Source: Agromyces rhizosphaerae
GTDB lineage: Bacteria; Actinomycetota; Actinomycetes; Actinomycetales; Microbacteriaceae
Length of the DNA: 64,000 bases
Direction: 5' to 3'
NCBI RefSeq assembly: GCF_027925245.1
Contig: NZ_BSDP01000001.1
Coordinates: 1,550,001 to 1,614,000, forward strand
The notes beneath the pieces were generated by a model, which did no database searches, was not told the origin of the DNA, and saw only the letters and a program-made list of their open reading frames with translations. Within the stretch, counting starts at the first letter, position 1; each line of letters begins with the position of its first letter. The translations under genes and the position numbers were made by a program. This document shows, piece by piece, positions 18,078-26,951 of this stretch.

Positions 18078-19307
18078 ATGGCGACGGTCAAGGGAAGCGC
18101 CGCGGTCTCGCATGTCGGCAGGATCCGTTCGAACAACCAGGACTCCGGCTACGCCGGGCGGCACCTGTTCGTCGTGGCCGACGGCATGGGCGGGCACGCG
18201 GGCGGCGACGTCGCGAGCGCCATCGCCACCCGGTACATCCGCGACGCAGACCAGCTCTACCCGTCGGTGCAGGACGCGTCCGCGGCACTGCACGACAGCC
18301 TGATCGGCGCCAACCAGCGTCTCGCCGAGACCGTCGCCGAGCACAGCGAGCTCACCGGCATGGGCACGACGGTGAGCGCGATCCTGCTCCACGGCGACCA
18401 GGTCGCCATCTCGCACATCGGGGACTCGCGCATCTACCTGCTGCGCGGCGGCGAGCTCAGCCAGATCTCCACGGACCACACCTTCGTGCAGCGCCTCGTC
18501 GACGCCGGCCGCATCACGGAGGAGGAGGCGATGGTCCATCCCCGCCGCTCCGTGCTGATGCGCGTGCTCGGCGACGTCGAGTCGTCTCCGGAGATCGATA
18601 CGCTCACCCTCGACACGCAGTCCGGCGACCGCTGGCTGATCTGCTCCGACGGCCTGTCGGGTGTGGTGTCGTTCGAGGAGATCCGGAAGGCGCTGCTCTC
18701 CGAGGCCGGCGCGAAGCCGGTTGCGGACCGCCTGGTGAAGGCCTCGCTCGACGGCGGCGCGCCCGACAACGTCACCGTCGTGGTGCTCGACATCGGCGAG
18801 CCGGCCGCTCCGTCGACCCCGCCGCAGATCGTCGGCTCGGCCGCGGCGCCCCCGGCGTTCGGCACGCCGGAGCCGGTGCGCCAGCGCTCCCTCCTGCTCA
18901 CGCCGTTCCGCGTCCACCCGGTGCAGGAGACCCACTTCGAGCCAGACTCCGCGGAGTACTACGACGAGATCATCGAGGAGGACGCGCGTCGCCGCCGCCG
19001 CCGCATCGTCACCTGGACGGTCGGGGTGCTGCTCATCGTCGCGGCGGTCGCCGGGCTCGCCGCGCTCGCCTACCAGTGGACCCAGACCCGGTACTTCGTC
19101 GGGGAGTCGAACGGCCGGGTCGCGATCTACCAGGGCATCCAGCAGAACCTCGGACCGATCGAGATGAGCGAGCTGTACCGGGAGTCCGACATCGACGTCG
19201 CCGAGCTGCGCACCTACGACCAGCAGCGCGTCGAGCAGACCATCAGCACCGGGTCCCTGCAGGACGCCGAGGCCGTCGTCGACCGGCTGGAGGAGTCCCT
19301 TGACTAA
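18078..19307 (+). CDS. pstP: PP2C-family Ser/Thr protein phosphatase PstP
   Basis: 409 residues. The catalytic PP2C domain (1-235) shows all metal-binding motifs: RSNNQDSGYAG, VVADGMGGHAGG, HIGDSRIYLLR, LICSDGLSG and APDNVTVVVLD. A linker with an Arg cluster precedes one membrane helix (about 311-333) and a ~75-residue extracellular tail containing the EQTISTGSLQDAEAVVDRL region. It reverses phosphorylation by PknA/PknB and acts on FHA proteins and penicillin-binding proteins. It starts 4 bp after fhaB and its end overlaps the rodA/ftsW start. Confidence 0.95.
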   Translation: MATVKGSAAVSHVGRIRSNNQDSGYAGRHLFVVADGMGGHAGGDVASAIATRYIRDADQLYPSVQDASAALHDSLIGANQRLAETVAEHSELTGMGTTVSAILLHGDQVAISHIGDSRIYLLRGGELSQISTDHTFVQRLVDAGRITEEEAMVHPRRSVLMRVLGDVESSPEIDTLTLDTQSGDRWLICSDGLSGVVSFEEIRKALLSEAGAKPVADRLVKASLDGGAPDNVTVVVLDIGEPAAPSTPPQIVGSAAAPPAFGTPEPVRQRSLLLTPFRVHPVQETHFEPDSAEYYDEIIEEDARRRRRRIVTWTVGVLLIVAAVAGLAALAYQWTQTRYFVGESNGRVAIYQGIQQNLGPIEMSELYRESDIDVAELRTYDQQRVEQTISTGSLQDAEAVVDRLEESLD

Positions 19308-20709
19308 CCGGGCAGGCACCACTGCGGCGGTCCCGCCGGGAGGCGGCCCGCCGACGTCGAGCGTGCGCCGCATCCACCTCCCGCAGAAGCTGCGCAACAT
19401 CGAGCTCGCGCTGCTGCTGATCGCGTGCGGCATCAACGCGGGCGCGATCGTGCTCGTGCAGCTCGGCGCGCTGGGCAGCATCGACACCCAGCTGGTGCTC
19501 CTCGGCATCGGCCTGTCGGTGCTCGTGTTCGGCCTGCACGTGGCGATGCGGTTCGTCGCCCGGGACGCCGATCCGTTCCTGCTGCCGATCGCGACCGTCC
19601 TCAACGGCATCGGCATCGCCGAGATCTACCGCATCGACATCGCCTTCGGCGACGCGGGCTGGGAGAGCGCAGCGGTGCGCCAGATCGTCTGGTCGGCCAT
19701 CGCCATCGTCGCGGCCATCGCCGTCATCCTGATCGTGCGCAACCACCGGGTGCTCTTCAAGTACACCTACCTGTCGGGCCTCGTCGCGGTGCTGCTCCTG
19801 CTGCTGCCCCTCGTGCCCGGTCTGGGCCGCGAGATCAACGGCGCCCGGGTCTGGATCGGCATCGGCGACATCGCCACCTTCCAGCCCGGTGAGATCGCGA
19901 AGATCGCGCTCGCGGTGTTCTTCGCCGGGTACCTCGTGCGCAATCGCGACAGCCTGTCGATGGTGGGCCGGAAGTTCCTCGGCATGCGGTTCCCCCGCGC
20001 GCGCGACCTCGGCCCGCTGCTCGTGGTCTGGGCGCTGTCGATGTCGGTCATCGTGTTCCAGCGCGACCTCGGTACCGCGCTCCTCTACTTCGGGCTGTTC
20101 CTCGTCATGCTCTACGTGGCGACCAGCCGGCTGTCGTGGGTGCTGCTCGGCCTCGGGCTGTTCTTCGCCGGTGCCATCGTGGCCAGCCAGACGCTCGAGT
20201 ACGTCAACTCGCGCTTCGACAACTGGCTCAACGCCTTCGACCAGGAGATCTACGACTCGGTCGGCGGCAGCTTCCAGCTCGTGCAGGGGCTGTTCGGCCT
20301 CGCCAACGGCGGTCTCATCGGCACCGGGCTCGGCCAGGGTCGTCCCGACATCACGCCCGTCCCGCAGAGCGACTACATCATCGCGAGCCTCGGCGAGGAG
20401 CTCGGCCTCGCCGGCCTGTTCGCCATCTTCATGCTCTACGCGCTGCTCGTGGCCCGCGGGTTCCGCATCGGGTTCGCCGGCCAGGACGACTTCGGCAAGC
20501 TGCTCGGCGTGGGCCTGTCGTTCGTGGTCGCGCTCCAGGTCTTCATCGTGGTCGGCGGCGTCACCCGCGTCATCCCGCTCACCGGCCTCACCACGCCGTT
20601 CCTCGCCGCGGGTGGTTCGTCCCTCGTGGCGAACTGGATCATCATCGCGCTGCTGCTGCGGCTCTCCGACACCGTCCGCAACCACCCGAGGCTGGTGATC
20701 GACGGATGA
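19300..20709 (+). CDS. rodA: FtsW/RodA/SpoVE-family peptidoglycan glycosyltransferase
   Basis: 469 residues from TTG 19300, which overlaps the pstP stop; AGGAG lies 4 bp before it. About ten to twelve transmembrane helices, with the SEDS family motifs around ARVWIGIGDIATFQPGEIAK, FQRDLGTALLYFG, GLIGTGLGQGRP and DYIIASLGEELGLAG. SEDS proteins polymerise lipid II in a pair with a class B PBP, here the next gene. In actinobacteria the copy in this operon is called RodA in most annotations; a strict RodA versus FtsW split is not possible by eye. Confidence 0.94.
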   Translation: MTNRAGTTAAVPPGGGPPTSSVRRIHLPQKLRNIELALLLIACGINAGAIVLVQLGALGSIDTQLVLLGIGLSVLVFGLHVAMRFVARDADPFLLPIATVLNGIGIAEIYRIDIAFGDAGWESAAVRQIVWSAIAIVAAIAVILIVRNHRVLFKYTYLSGLVAVLLLLLPLVPGLGREINGARVWIGIGDIATFQPGEIAKIALAVFFAGYLVRNRDSLSMVGRKFLGMRFPRARDLGPLLVVWALSMSVIVFQRDLGTALLYFGLFLVMLYVATSRLSWVLLGLGLFFAGAIVASQTLEYVNSRFDNWLNAFDQEIYDSVGGSFQLVQGLFGLANGGLIGTGLGQGRPDITPVPQSDYIIASLGEELGLAGLFAIFMLYALLVARGFRIGFAGQDDFGKLLGVGLSFVVALQVFIVVGGVTRVIPLTGLTTPFLAAGGSSLVANWIIIALLLRLSDTVRNHPRLVIDG

Positions 20710-22160
20710 ACCGCGAGCTCAAGCGCGTCTCGATCCTGACCCTGCTCATGATCGCCACCCTGCTGGTCTCGACGACCGTGATCCAGTACATCGCGGCCGA
20801 TTCGCTGAACGCAGACCCGCGCAACTCGCGCACCCTCTACGAGTCGTACTCGGTCGAGCGCGGTCCGATACTCGTCGACGGGGCGCCGATCGCGTACTCC
20901 GAGCCGTCGGGCGACAACTACAAGTTCCAGCGCGTCTACACGGACGGCGCGCTCTACGCCCCGGTGACCGGGTTCATCCCCGTCAACGGCGAGGCCACCG
21001 GCATCGAGCGGGCGATGAACGAGTTCCTGAGCGGGCAGTCGAGCTCGCAGTTCTTCGACTCGGTGAACCGCCTCATCACGGGCCAGGATCCGCAGGGGGC
21101 ATCCGTCGACGTCACGATCGACCCGGTCGCCCAGCAGGCGGCCTGGGATGCGCTCGGGGACCTGCAGGGTGCGGTCATCGTGACCGAGCCGTCGACGGGC
21201 AAGATCATCGCGATGGTCTCGAAGCCGTCCTTCGATCCGAACGCGATGGTCGTGCACAACGGCGCCGAGGTGCAGCAGACCTACGAGGCGCTGCTCGCCG
21301 ACCCGCAGGATCCGCTGTTCAACCGCGCGATCGGCGGCGACATGAACCCGCCCGGATCGGTCTTCAAGCTCGTCGTGGCCTCGGCCGCGTTCGAGTCCGG
21401 CGAGTACACCCCCGAGAGCACGCTGCCGAACCCGTCGTCGTTCACGCTGCCGGGCTCGACCGCCGTCGTGACCAACGCCGGCGGCGGGCGCTGCGGCGGC
21501 GGCGAGGAGGTCACGATCGCCGACGCGATCCGCCTGTCGTGCAACATCCCGTTCGCGGAGCTGGGCATCGAGCTGGGCGACACCGCCATCCGCGAGCAGG
21601 CGGAGAAGTACGGGTTCAACGTCACGCACGCGATCCCGATGGAGTCGGAGGCGAGCGTCTACCCCCGCGGACTGGACGACGCGCAGACCGCGCTCAGCGC
21701 GTTCGGCCAGTACGAGGTGCGGGCGACGCCGCTGCAGATGGCCATGGTCTCGGCGGGCATCGCGAACGGGGGCATCGTGATGAGCCCCCAGGTCGTCGAC
21801 GCCGTGACCGCCCCGGACCTCAGCACCCTCGAGGGATTCGAGCGTCAGGAGTTCGGTCGCGCCATCAGCCAGCAGACCGCGCGGGAACTTACTGACATCA
21901 TGATCTCCGGCGTCGAGGGCGGTGCCGCGAGTAATGCAAGAATAGACGGCGTCAGCGTGGCGGGGAAGACGGGCACAGCCCAGAACGGCACGGACGACCC
22001 GTACACCCTCTGGTTCACCGGATTCGCCCCTGCTGACAACCCTCAGTATGCGATCACGGTGCTGGTAGAAGACGGAGGGGGATTGGGACAGAGCGGGTAC
22101 GGCAACCTGGTTGCCGCACCCATCGCGAAGCAGGTACTAGAGGCGGTGCTGAACGAATGA
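20706..22160 (+). CDS. pbpA: class B penicillin-binding protein PbpA
   Basis: 484 residues, ATGA overlap with rodA. One N-terminal membrane anchor (ILTLLMIATLLVSTTVIQYI), a short non-catalytic domain, then a transpeptidase domain with all three motifs: SxxK at Ser218 (NPPGSVFKLV), SxN in IRLSCNIPFAE and KTG at Lys421 (VAGKTGTAQNG). Cross-links peptidoglycan at the pole/septum as partner of the SEDS polymerase. In mycobacteria PbpA is a PknB substrate and PstP target; the kinases are encoded directly downstream. Confidence 0.95.
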   Translation: MNRELKRVSILTLLMIATLLVSTTVIQYIAADSLNADPRNSRTLYESYSVERGPILVDGAPIAYSEPSGDNYKFQRVYTDGALYAPVTGFIPVNGEATGIERAMNEFLSGQSSSQFFDSVNRLITGQDPQGASVDVTIDPVAQQAAWDALGDLQGAVIVTEPSTGKIIAMVSKPSFDPNAMVVHNGAEVQQTYEALLADPQDPLFNRAIGGDMNPPGSVFKLVVASAAFESGEYTPESTLPNPSSFTLPGSTAVVTNAGGGRCGGGEEVTIADAIRLSCNIPFAELGIELGDTAIREQAEKYGFNVTHAIPMESEASVYPRGLDDAQTALSAFGQYEVRATPLQMAMVSAGIANGGIVMSPQVVDAVTAPDLSTLEGFERQEFGRAISQQTARELTDIMISGVEGGAASNARIDGVSVAGKTGTAQNGTDDPYTLWFTGFAPADNPQYAITVLVEDGGGLGQSGYGNLVAAPIAKQVLEAVLNE

Positions 22161-23851
22161 GACCGAGCGCTGGGCTCACCTTTGGTGGGCGCTACGAACT
22201 TCAGTCCAGGATCGCCATCGGCGGCATGGGCGAGGTCTGGCAGGCGACGGACCTCGTGATCGGCCGCCAGGTCGCGATCAAGATCCTCAAGGACGAGTAC
22301 CTCGGCGACCCCGGCTTCCTCGAGCGCTTCCGTGCGGAGGCCCGCCACGCCGCACTCGTGAACCACGAGGGCATCGCGAACGTCTTCGACTACGGCGAGG
22401 AGGAGGGCAGCGCGTTCCTGGTCATGGAGCTCGTGCCCGGCGAGGCGCTCTCCACCATCCTCGAGCGCGAGCACGTCCTCTCCACCGACAAGACGCTCGA
22501 CATCGTCGCCCAGACCGCGTCGGCACTGCACGCCGCGCACGCCGCGGGCCTCGTGCACCGCGACATCAAGCCCGGCAACCTGCTGATCACGCCCGACGGA
22601 CGGGTCAAGATCACCGACTTCGGCATCGCCCGCATCGCCGACCAGGTGCCGCTCACCGCGACCGGCCAGGTGATGGGCACGGTGCAGTACCTGTCGCCCG
22701 AGCAGGCGTCGGGCCACCCCGCGTCGCCCACGACCGACATCTACTCGCTCGGCATCGTCGCGTACGAGGCACTCGCCGGCCGCCGCCCCTTCACGGGCGA
22801 GTCGCAGGTCGCGATCGCGATGGCCCAGATCAACGAGACCCCGCCGGACCTCCCCTCGACGGTCTCCGAGCCGGTGCGCAACCTGGTCTACGCGTGCATC
22901 GCCAAGAACCCCGCCGACCGACCGCAGTCGGCAGCCCACCTCTCCCGGGCCGCCTCGGCGCTCCGGCGCGGCGACGTGCAGGGGGCCGCCGCATCGGTGC
23001 CCGCCATCCTCGGCGCCGCCGGCGCCGCTGCCGCCGCGACCATGATGATGCCGCGCAGCGGCGACACCGCGGCGACGACCGTGCTCATGGCCTCCGGTGC
23101 CACCGCCGCCGACGGCGAGGAGGCTCCCGAGGAGGAGAAGAAGCGCAGCCCCTGGACCTGGCCGCTGATCGTGCTGATCGCGATCCTCGCGATCGTGCTC
23201 ATCGGCACCATCATCGCCCTCGCACTGAACAACGGCACCGCGCAGGCACCGCCGACGACGTCGTCCAGCGCCCCGTCGAGCTCGCCTCCACCCACTTCGG
23301 AGACGCCGACGCCGACGCCGACCGACACCACGGTGCAGATCGACCAGAACGACTACCTCGGTCTCTCGGTGAACGACGCCCGCGCCGGGCTCGAGGCGCT
23401 CGGCATGTCGGTCAACGCCGTCGAGGGCAATGCCGCGACCGACCCCGCCGACGCGGGCACCGTGTACGCGGTCAACCCGACCGGTCCGGTCGAGCAGGGC
23501 ACGCAGATCACGATCACCTACTACGCGGACCCGGTCGCGCCGTCGGCGCCGTCGTCCGCGCCGACCGTGACGCCCTCGTCGACGCTGCCGAACACCGACG
23601 TCGTCGTGAGCTGGCCCGGCCAGAACTGCCCGGCCGGCCAGACCCTCACGGGGTACGAGGTCGCGGTCACGGGTGACGCGACGATCCCGAACAACGCCGT
23701 CGTGGGCGCGAGCACGACCTCCGCCACCGTCGTCGCGGGCACCGGCAACTTCGAGGTCACGTACCGCTACTTCTGCGGTCCGCTGGACTCGCCGTACTCG
23801 CCCCCGGCGCAGGTGACCGTGACGACCCTGACGTCCCCTGCCGCCCCCTGA
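22157..23851 (+). CDS. pknA: Ser/Thr protein kinase in the PknA position, with PASTA-like and FN3-like exterior
   Basis: 564 residues overlapping pbpA by 4 bp. Kinase domain (about 12-270): glycine loop IAIGGMGEVW, catalytic Lys in VAIKILK, HRDIKPGNLL, DFGIARI and the activation-loop stretch MGTVQYLSPEQ. An Ala-rich juxtamembrane linker leads to one helix (about 334-356). Outside the cell a Ser/Pro/Thr linker is followed by one PASTA-like unit (about 390-455) and then a beta-rich segment resembling a fibronectin type III fold (about 470-560), with Cys residues in GQNCPAG and YRYFCGPLD. M. tuberculosis PknA lacks such an exterior. Likely phosphorylates division proteins; the gene symbol rests on operon position. 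Confidence 0.92.
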   Translation: MRPSAGLTFGGRYELQSRIAIGGMGEVWQATDLVIGRQVAIKILKDEYLGDPGFLERFRAEARHAALVNHEGIANVFDYGEEEGSAFLVMELVPGEALSTILEREHVLSTDKTLDIVAQTASALHAAHAAGLVHRDIKPGNLLITPDGRVKITDFGIARIADQVPLTATGQVMGTVQYLSPEQASGHPASPTTDIYSLGIVAYEALAGRRPFTGESQVAIAMAQINETPPDLPSTVSEPVRNLVYACIAKNPADRPQSAAHLSRAASALRRGDVQGAAASVPAILGAAGAAAAATMMMPRSGDTAATTVLMASGATAADGEEAPEEEKKRSPWTWPLIVLIAILAIVLIGTIIALALNNGTAQAPPTTSSSAPSSSPPPTSETPTPTPTDTTVQIDQNDYLGLSVNDARAGLEALGMSVNAVEGNAATDPADAGTVYAVNPTGPVEQGTQITITYYADPVAPSAPSSAPTVTPSSTLPNTDVVVSWPGQNCPAGQTLTGYEVAVTGDATIPNNAVVGASTTSATVVAGTGNFEVTYRYFCGPLDSPYSPPAQVTVTTLTSPAAP

Positions 23852-23877
23852 CACCGGTTCGCTGAGGAGAGAGACGC

Positions 23878-25644
23878 GTGCACGTGACCGATAACGACCG
23901 CCTGCTGGCAGGTCGCTACCGTGTCGGCGAACTCATCGGGCGCGGGGGCATGTCCGACGTGCATGCCGGTACCGACACCCGCCTGGGCCGCAGCGTCGCC
24001 ATCAAGCTGCTGAAGTCGTCGCTCGCGACCGACCCGGCGTTCCGGACGCGGTTCCGGCAGGAGGCGCAGTCGGCCGCCCGCATGGCGCACCCGACCATCG
24101 TCCGCGTCTTCGACGCCGGCGAGGAGACCGTCCTCGACGGCTCGGGGCACGAGGTCCAGCTGCCGTTCATCGTCATGGAGCGGGTCGAGGGCCGGCTCCT
24201 CCGCGACATCATCCGCGAGGGCCCGCTCGACCCGACGGAAGCCGCGCGCATCACCGACGGCGTGCTCACCGCGCTGGAGTACTCGCACCGCGCGGGCGTC
24301 GTGCACCGCGACATCAAGCCCGGCAACATCATGATCACCTCCGCCGGCCAGGTGAAGGTGATGGACTTCGGCATCGCGCGCGCCATCTCCGACTCGTCGA
24401 CGACGGTCGCGCAGACCACGGCCATCCTCGGCACGGCCTCCTACTTCTCCCCGGAGCAGGCGAAGGGCGAGACCGTCGACGCCCGCACCGACCTGTACTC
24501 GACCGGCGTCGTGCTGTTCGAGATGCTGACCGGGCGTCCGCCGTTCCGCGGCGAGACGCCGGTCGCGGTCGCGTACCAGCACGTGAGCGAGCGACCGGTC
24601 AAGCCGAGCGTGATCAACCCGCGCGTCTCCCCCGCGTTCGACACGGTCGTGCTGCACGCGCTCGGAAAGGACCGCACCCAGCGCTACCAGACCGCGGCCG
24701 ACTTCCGCTCGGACGTCGAGGTGGCGGCATCCGGCCGCGTGCCCGTGCATCGCCAGCCCGACGAGACCGAGCTCCTCTTCGGTGCGCCGTCGACGTCGCT
24801 GTCGAGCTCCGAGCTCGCGCTGCGCCAGCTCACCGAGGACGAGACGATGGACCGCACCCAGCGGCGCCCACCGGCGCTCTGGATCTGGGCCGGCGTCGTC
24901 GCCGTCGTGGTCACGGTGCTCGCGGTCATGTACTGGGCGTTCAACCTGACGCCCACCGACGACCTGCCGTCGAGCGCCCGTGAGATCCCCGTCCTGCAGG
25001 GCATGTCGTACGACGAGGCGACGGGCGTGCTGCAGGATCTCGACCTGCAGGCGACCCAGCTCAGCGAGACGAGCGAGACCATCCCCGAGGGGCAGGTCGT
25101 GCGCTCCGATCCCGAGGCCGGCACCATCGTCGAGCCGGGCCAGGTCGTGGTGCGCGTGTACGTCTCGTCCGGCCGCGAGGTCGTCGACGTCCCCGATCTG
25201 CGCAACCAGACCCTCGACCAGGCGAAGGAGTCGCTCGAGAGCCGCGGCCTCGTCGCAGGCAGCGAGACCAGGGAGAACTCTCCGACCGTCGCCGCCGACA
25301 TCGTGCTGGCGACCGACCCCGCGGGCGGCACCTCGGTGACGGTGGGGGCCACCGTGAACTTCCGGGTGTCGAGCGGGCTCGTCACGCTGCCCGACCTCAC
25401 CGGCCAGCCGCTGGCCACGGCGAGCTCGCTGCTGCGCGGCACCACCCTCCAGCTGAACCCCATCCCGCAGCCCGACAGCTCGTGCCCGGCAGAGCCGAAC
25501 GATCCCGTCGTGCAGCAGTCCCTGGCGCCCGGCGACGTGCCCCAGAAGTCGGACGTCACGCTGCGCTACTGCGCGGGCGCCTCGAACGAGGGCGCCGGAA
25601 CCGGCGGCGGCAACGGCGGAGGCGGGAACGGCAGCGACGGCTGA
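23878..25644 (+). CDS. pknB: PASTA-domain Ser/Thr protein kinase PknB
   Basis: 588 residues from GTG 23878, preceded by GAGGAGAG. Kinase domain (about 14-275) with LIGRGGMSDVH, VAIKLLK, HRDIKPGNIM, DFGIARA and GTASYFSPEQ (activation loop Thr/Ser). One membrane helix about 335-357. The exterior has three PASTA repeats (starts near EIPVLQGMSYDEA, VVDVPDLRNQTLDQA and LVTLPDLTGQPLATA), ending in a Gly/Asn-rich tail. PASTA units sense muropeptides or lipid II and drive phosphorylation of cell-wall enzymes. Last gene of the fhaA-pknB operon, 26 bp after pknA. Confidence 0.96.
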   Translation: MHVTDNDRLLAGRYRVGELIGRGGMSDVHAGTDTRLGRSVAIKLLKSSLATDPAFRTRFRQEAQSAARMAHPTIVRVFDAGEETVLDGSGHEVQLPFIVMERVEGRLLRDIIREGPLDPTEAARITDGVLTALEYSHRAGVVHRDIKPGNIMITSAGQVKVMDFGIARAISDSSTTVAQTTAILGTASYFSPEQAKGETVDARTDLYSTGVVLFEMLTGRPPFRGETPVAVAYQHVSERPVKPSVINPRVSPAFDTVVLHALGKDRTQRYQTAADFRSDVEVAASGRVPVHRQPDETELLFGAPSTSLSSSELALRQLTEDETMDRTQRRPPALWIWAGVVAVVVTVLAVMYWAFNLTPTDDLPSSAREIPVLQGMSYDEATGVLQDLDLQATQLSETSETIPEGQVVRSDPEAGTIVEPGQVVVRVYVSSGREVVDVPDLRNQTLDQAKESLESRGLVAGSETRENSPTVAADIVLATDPAGGTSVTVGATVNFRVSSGLVTLPDLTGQPLATASSLLRGTTLQLNPIPQPDSSCPAEPNDPVVQQSLAPGDVPQKSDVTLRYCAGASNEGAGTGGGNGGGGNGSDG

Positions 25645-25705
25645 CCCGCGCGGCGACCGCCGATCGGGTACGGGAACAGAGGCCGTCGCCACGACCTCCC
25701 GGCGC

Positions 25706-25727
25706 CGCGCGGGCCTGAGCCCGCGCG
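25706..25727. terminator. bidirectional terminator hairpin after pknB
   Basis: A 9-bp GC-only stem (25706-25714/25719-25727) with a CTGA loop between the convergent pknB and glutamine amidotransferase genes. Confidence 0.65.
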
Positions 25728-25736
25728 CGGTGAGCC

Positions 25737-26375
25737 TCAGACCGACTTCATGTGCGGGCTCATGCCCACCGCACGGTCGGCCGCGCCCGCGAGGCCGGCC
25801 GACTCGAGCCAGTTGCCGAGCATGCGGTAGCCGCCCTGCGTGAGCACCGACTCCGGATGGAACTGCACGCCGAAGATCGGTGCGACCTCGTGACGCAGTC
25901 CCATGATCACTCCGCCCTGGGTGCGCGAGGTCACGATGAGCTCCGGCGGGGTGGTGCCGTCGACGACCGCGAGCGAGTGGTACCGCGTCGCGGTGAACGG
26001 CTGCGGCACCCCGTCGTAGAACGGGCTGTCGTCATGCACGATCGACGACGTCTTGCCGTGCATGAGCTCCTCGGCATTCGTGACCACGCCGCCGAACGCC
26101 TCGGCGATCGCCTGGTGGCCGAGGCAGACCCCGAGCAGCGGCTGCCCGGACTCCAGCGCGGCCTCGACCGCCGGGATCGAGACGCCGGCGTCACCGGGCT
26201 TGCCGGGACCGGGCGAGACCAGCACGGCGTCGAACTCGGCCATGCGCGACGCGAGCTCCGACTCGGGGATGTCGTCGTTGCGCACCACGACCGTCTCCGC
26301 CCCGAGCTCCTGGAGGTACCCGTTGAGCGTGTAGACGAAGCTGTCGTAGTTGTCGATCACCAGCACGCGCGTCAC
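25737..26375 (-). CDS. trpG: glutamine amidotransferase, anthranilate/aminodeoxychorismate synthase component II
   Basis: 212 residues from GTG 26375; a TAGGAT -10-like hexamer (minus strand, 26387-26382) ends 6 bp before the start, indicating a leaderless mRNA. Class I glutaminase fold with VSPGPGKPGDAG (oxyanion region), nucleophile Cys84 in LGVCLGHQAI and the His-Glu pair in VQFHPESVLTQGG. Supplies ammonia from glutamine to a TrpE- or PabB-type synthase encoded elsewhere; whether it serves tryptophan, folate or both cannot be told (trpG or pabA). The location beside pknB is conserved in actinobacteria. It is divergent from crgA. Confidence 0.94.
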   Translation of the reverse strand: MTRVLVIDNYDSFVYTLNGYLQELGAETVVVRNDDIPESELASRMAEFDAVLVSPGPGKPGDAGVSIPAVEAALESGQPLLGVCLGHQAIAEAFGGVVTNAEELMHGKTSSIVHDDSPFYDGVPQPFTATRYHSLAVVDGTTPPELIVTSRTQGGVIMGLRHEVAPIFGVQFHPESVLTQGGYRMLGNWLESAGLAGAADRAVGMSPHMKSV

Positions 26376-26435
26376 CGGACGATCCTACCCCCACACGATT
26401 CCGGGTGGGCGCGCGCGCACGGTAGAATTGCCCGC

Positions 26436-26675
26436 ATGGCACGTGCGAACTCCTCGAAGCCCGAGCGCGTCGAGCAGACCAATTCCGATGAGACCCCGAA
26501 CCCGGTGTGGTTCAAGCCGGTCATGTTCGGCTTCATGCTCATCGGGCTCGCCTGGATCATCGTCTTCTACGTCAGCCAGGGGCAGTTCCCGGTGGCCGAT
26601 CTCGGCTCGTGGAACATCCTGGTCGGCTTCGGCATCGCCTTCATCGGCTTCCTGATGACCACGCGCTGGCGCTGA
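26436..26675 (+). CDS. crgA: cell division protein CrgA
   Basis: 79 residues. ATG 26436 lies 7 bp after a TAGAAT hexamer (26423-26428), so the transcript is probably leaderless. A charged N-terminal tail (to about 25) is followed by two membrane helices (VMFGFMLIGLAWIIVFYVS and NILVGFGIAFIGFLMTT) joined by a short loop containing QFPVADLGSWN, the CrgA family signature. CrgA is an FtsZ-interacting septation protein that recruits FtsQ/FtsI in mycobacteria and inhibits FtsZ-ring assembly in Streptomyces. Short size and position next to trpG match other actinobacteria. Confidence 0.95.
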   Translation: MARANSSKPERVEQTNSDETPNPVWFKPVMFGFMLIGLAWIIVFYVSQGQFPVADLGSWNILVGFGIAFIGFLMTTRWR

Positions 26676-26700
26676 CGGCGTCACACCCACCACTTCACGA

Positions 26701-26731
26701 GCGGGGCGGATGCGACGAGCATCCGCCCCGC
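26701..26731. terminator. terminator hairpin after crgA
   Basis: A perfect 13-bp stem (26701-26713/26719-26731) with a 5-nt loop directly after crgA; both arms include the GCGGATGC/GCATCCGC octamer. Confidence 0.8.
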
Positions 26732-26805
26732 TCGATTCGTGCCGATCACGGACTCCCAGTCCCGCGACACGCGGAGCGAACCCGGTCCCCCTTAAAGGTG
26801 ACAAT

Positions 26806-26850
26806 TACACAGCTGTAACTCTCCCCAGTTGTGGAGAACCCTGTGGATAA
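26806..26850 (+). promoter_or_regulatory. AT-rich patch with palindrome and two DnaA-box-like sites
   Basis: Contains the inverted repeat TTACA-CAGC-TGTAA (26806-26819), a one-mismatch DnaA box TGTGGAGAA (26830-26838) and a perfect box TGTGGATAA (26842-26850), same orientation. Lies in the gap between crgA and the rhomboid gene. Function unknown; could bind DnaA or be a regulatory region. Confidence 0.5.
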
Positions 26851-26951
26851 CCGTGCGGTCGGTGGACAGCGCGGCGCGACCGCGCATCGGGGACAGCACC
26901 GAATGCGAGCGGATGCCGCGGGCGGGGCAGTCCCCCAGCCGTCGGGCCGGA

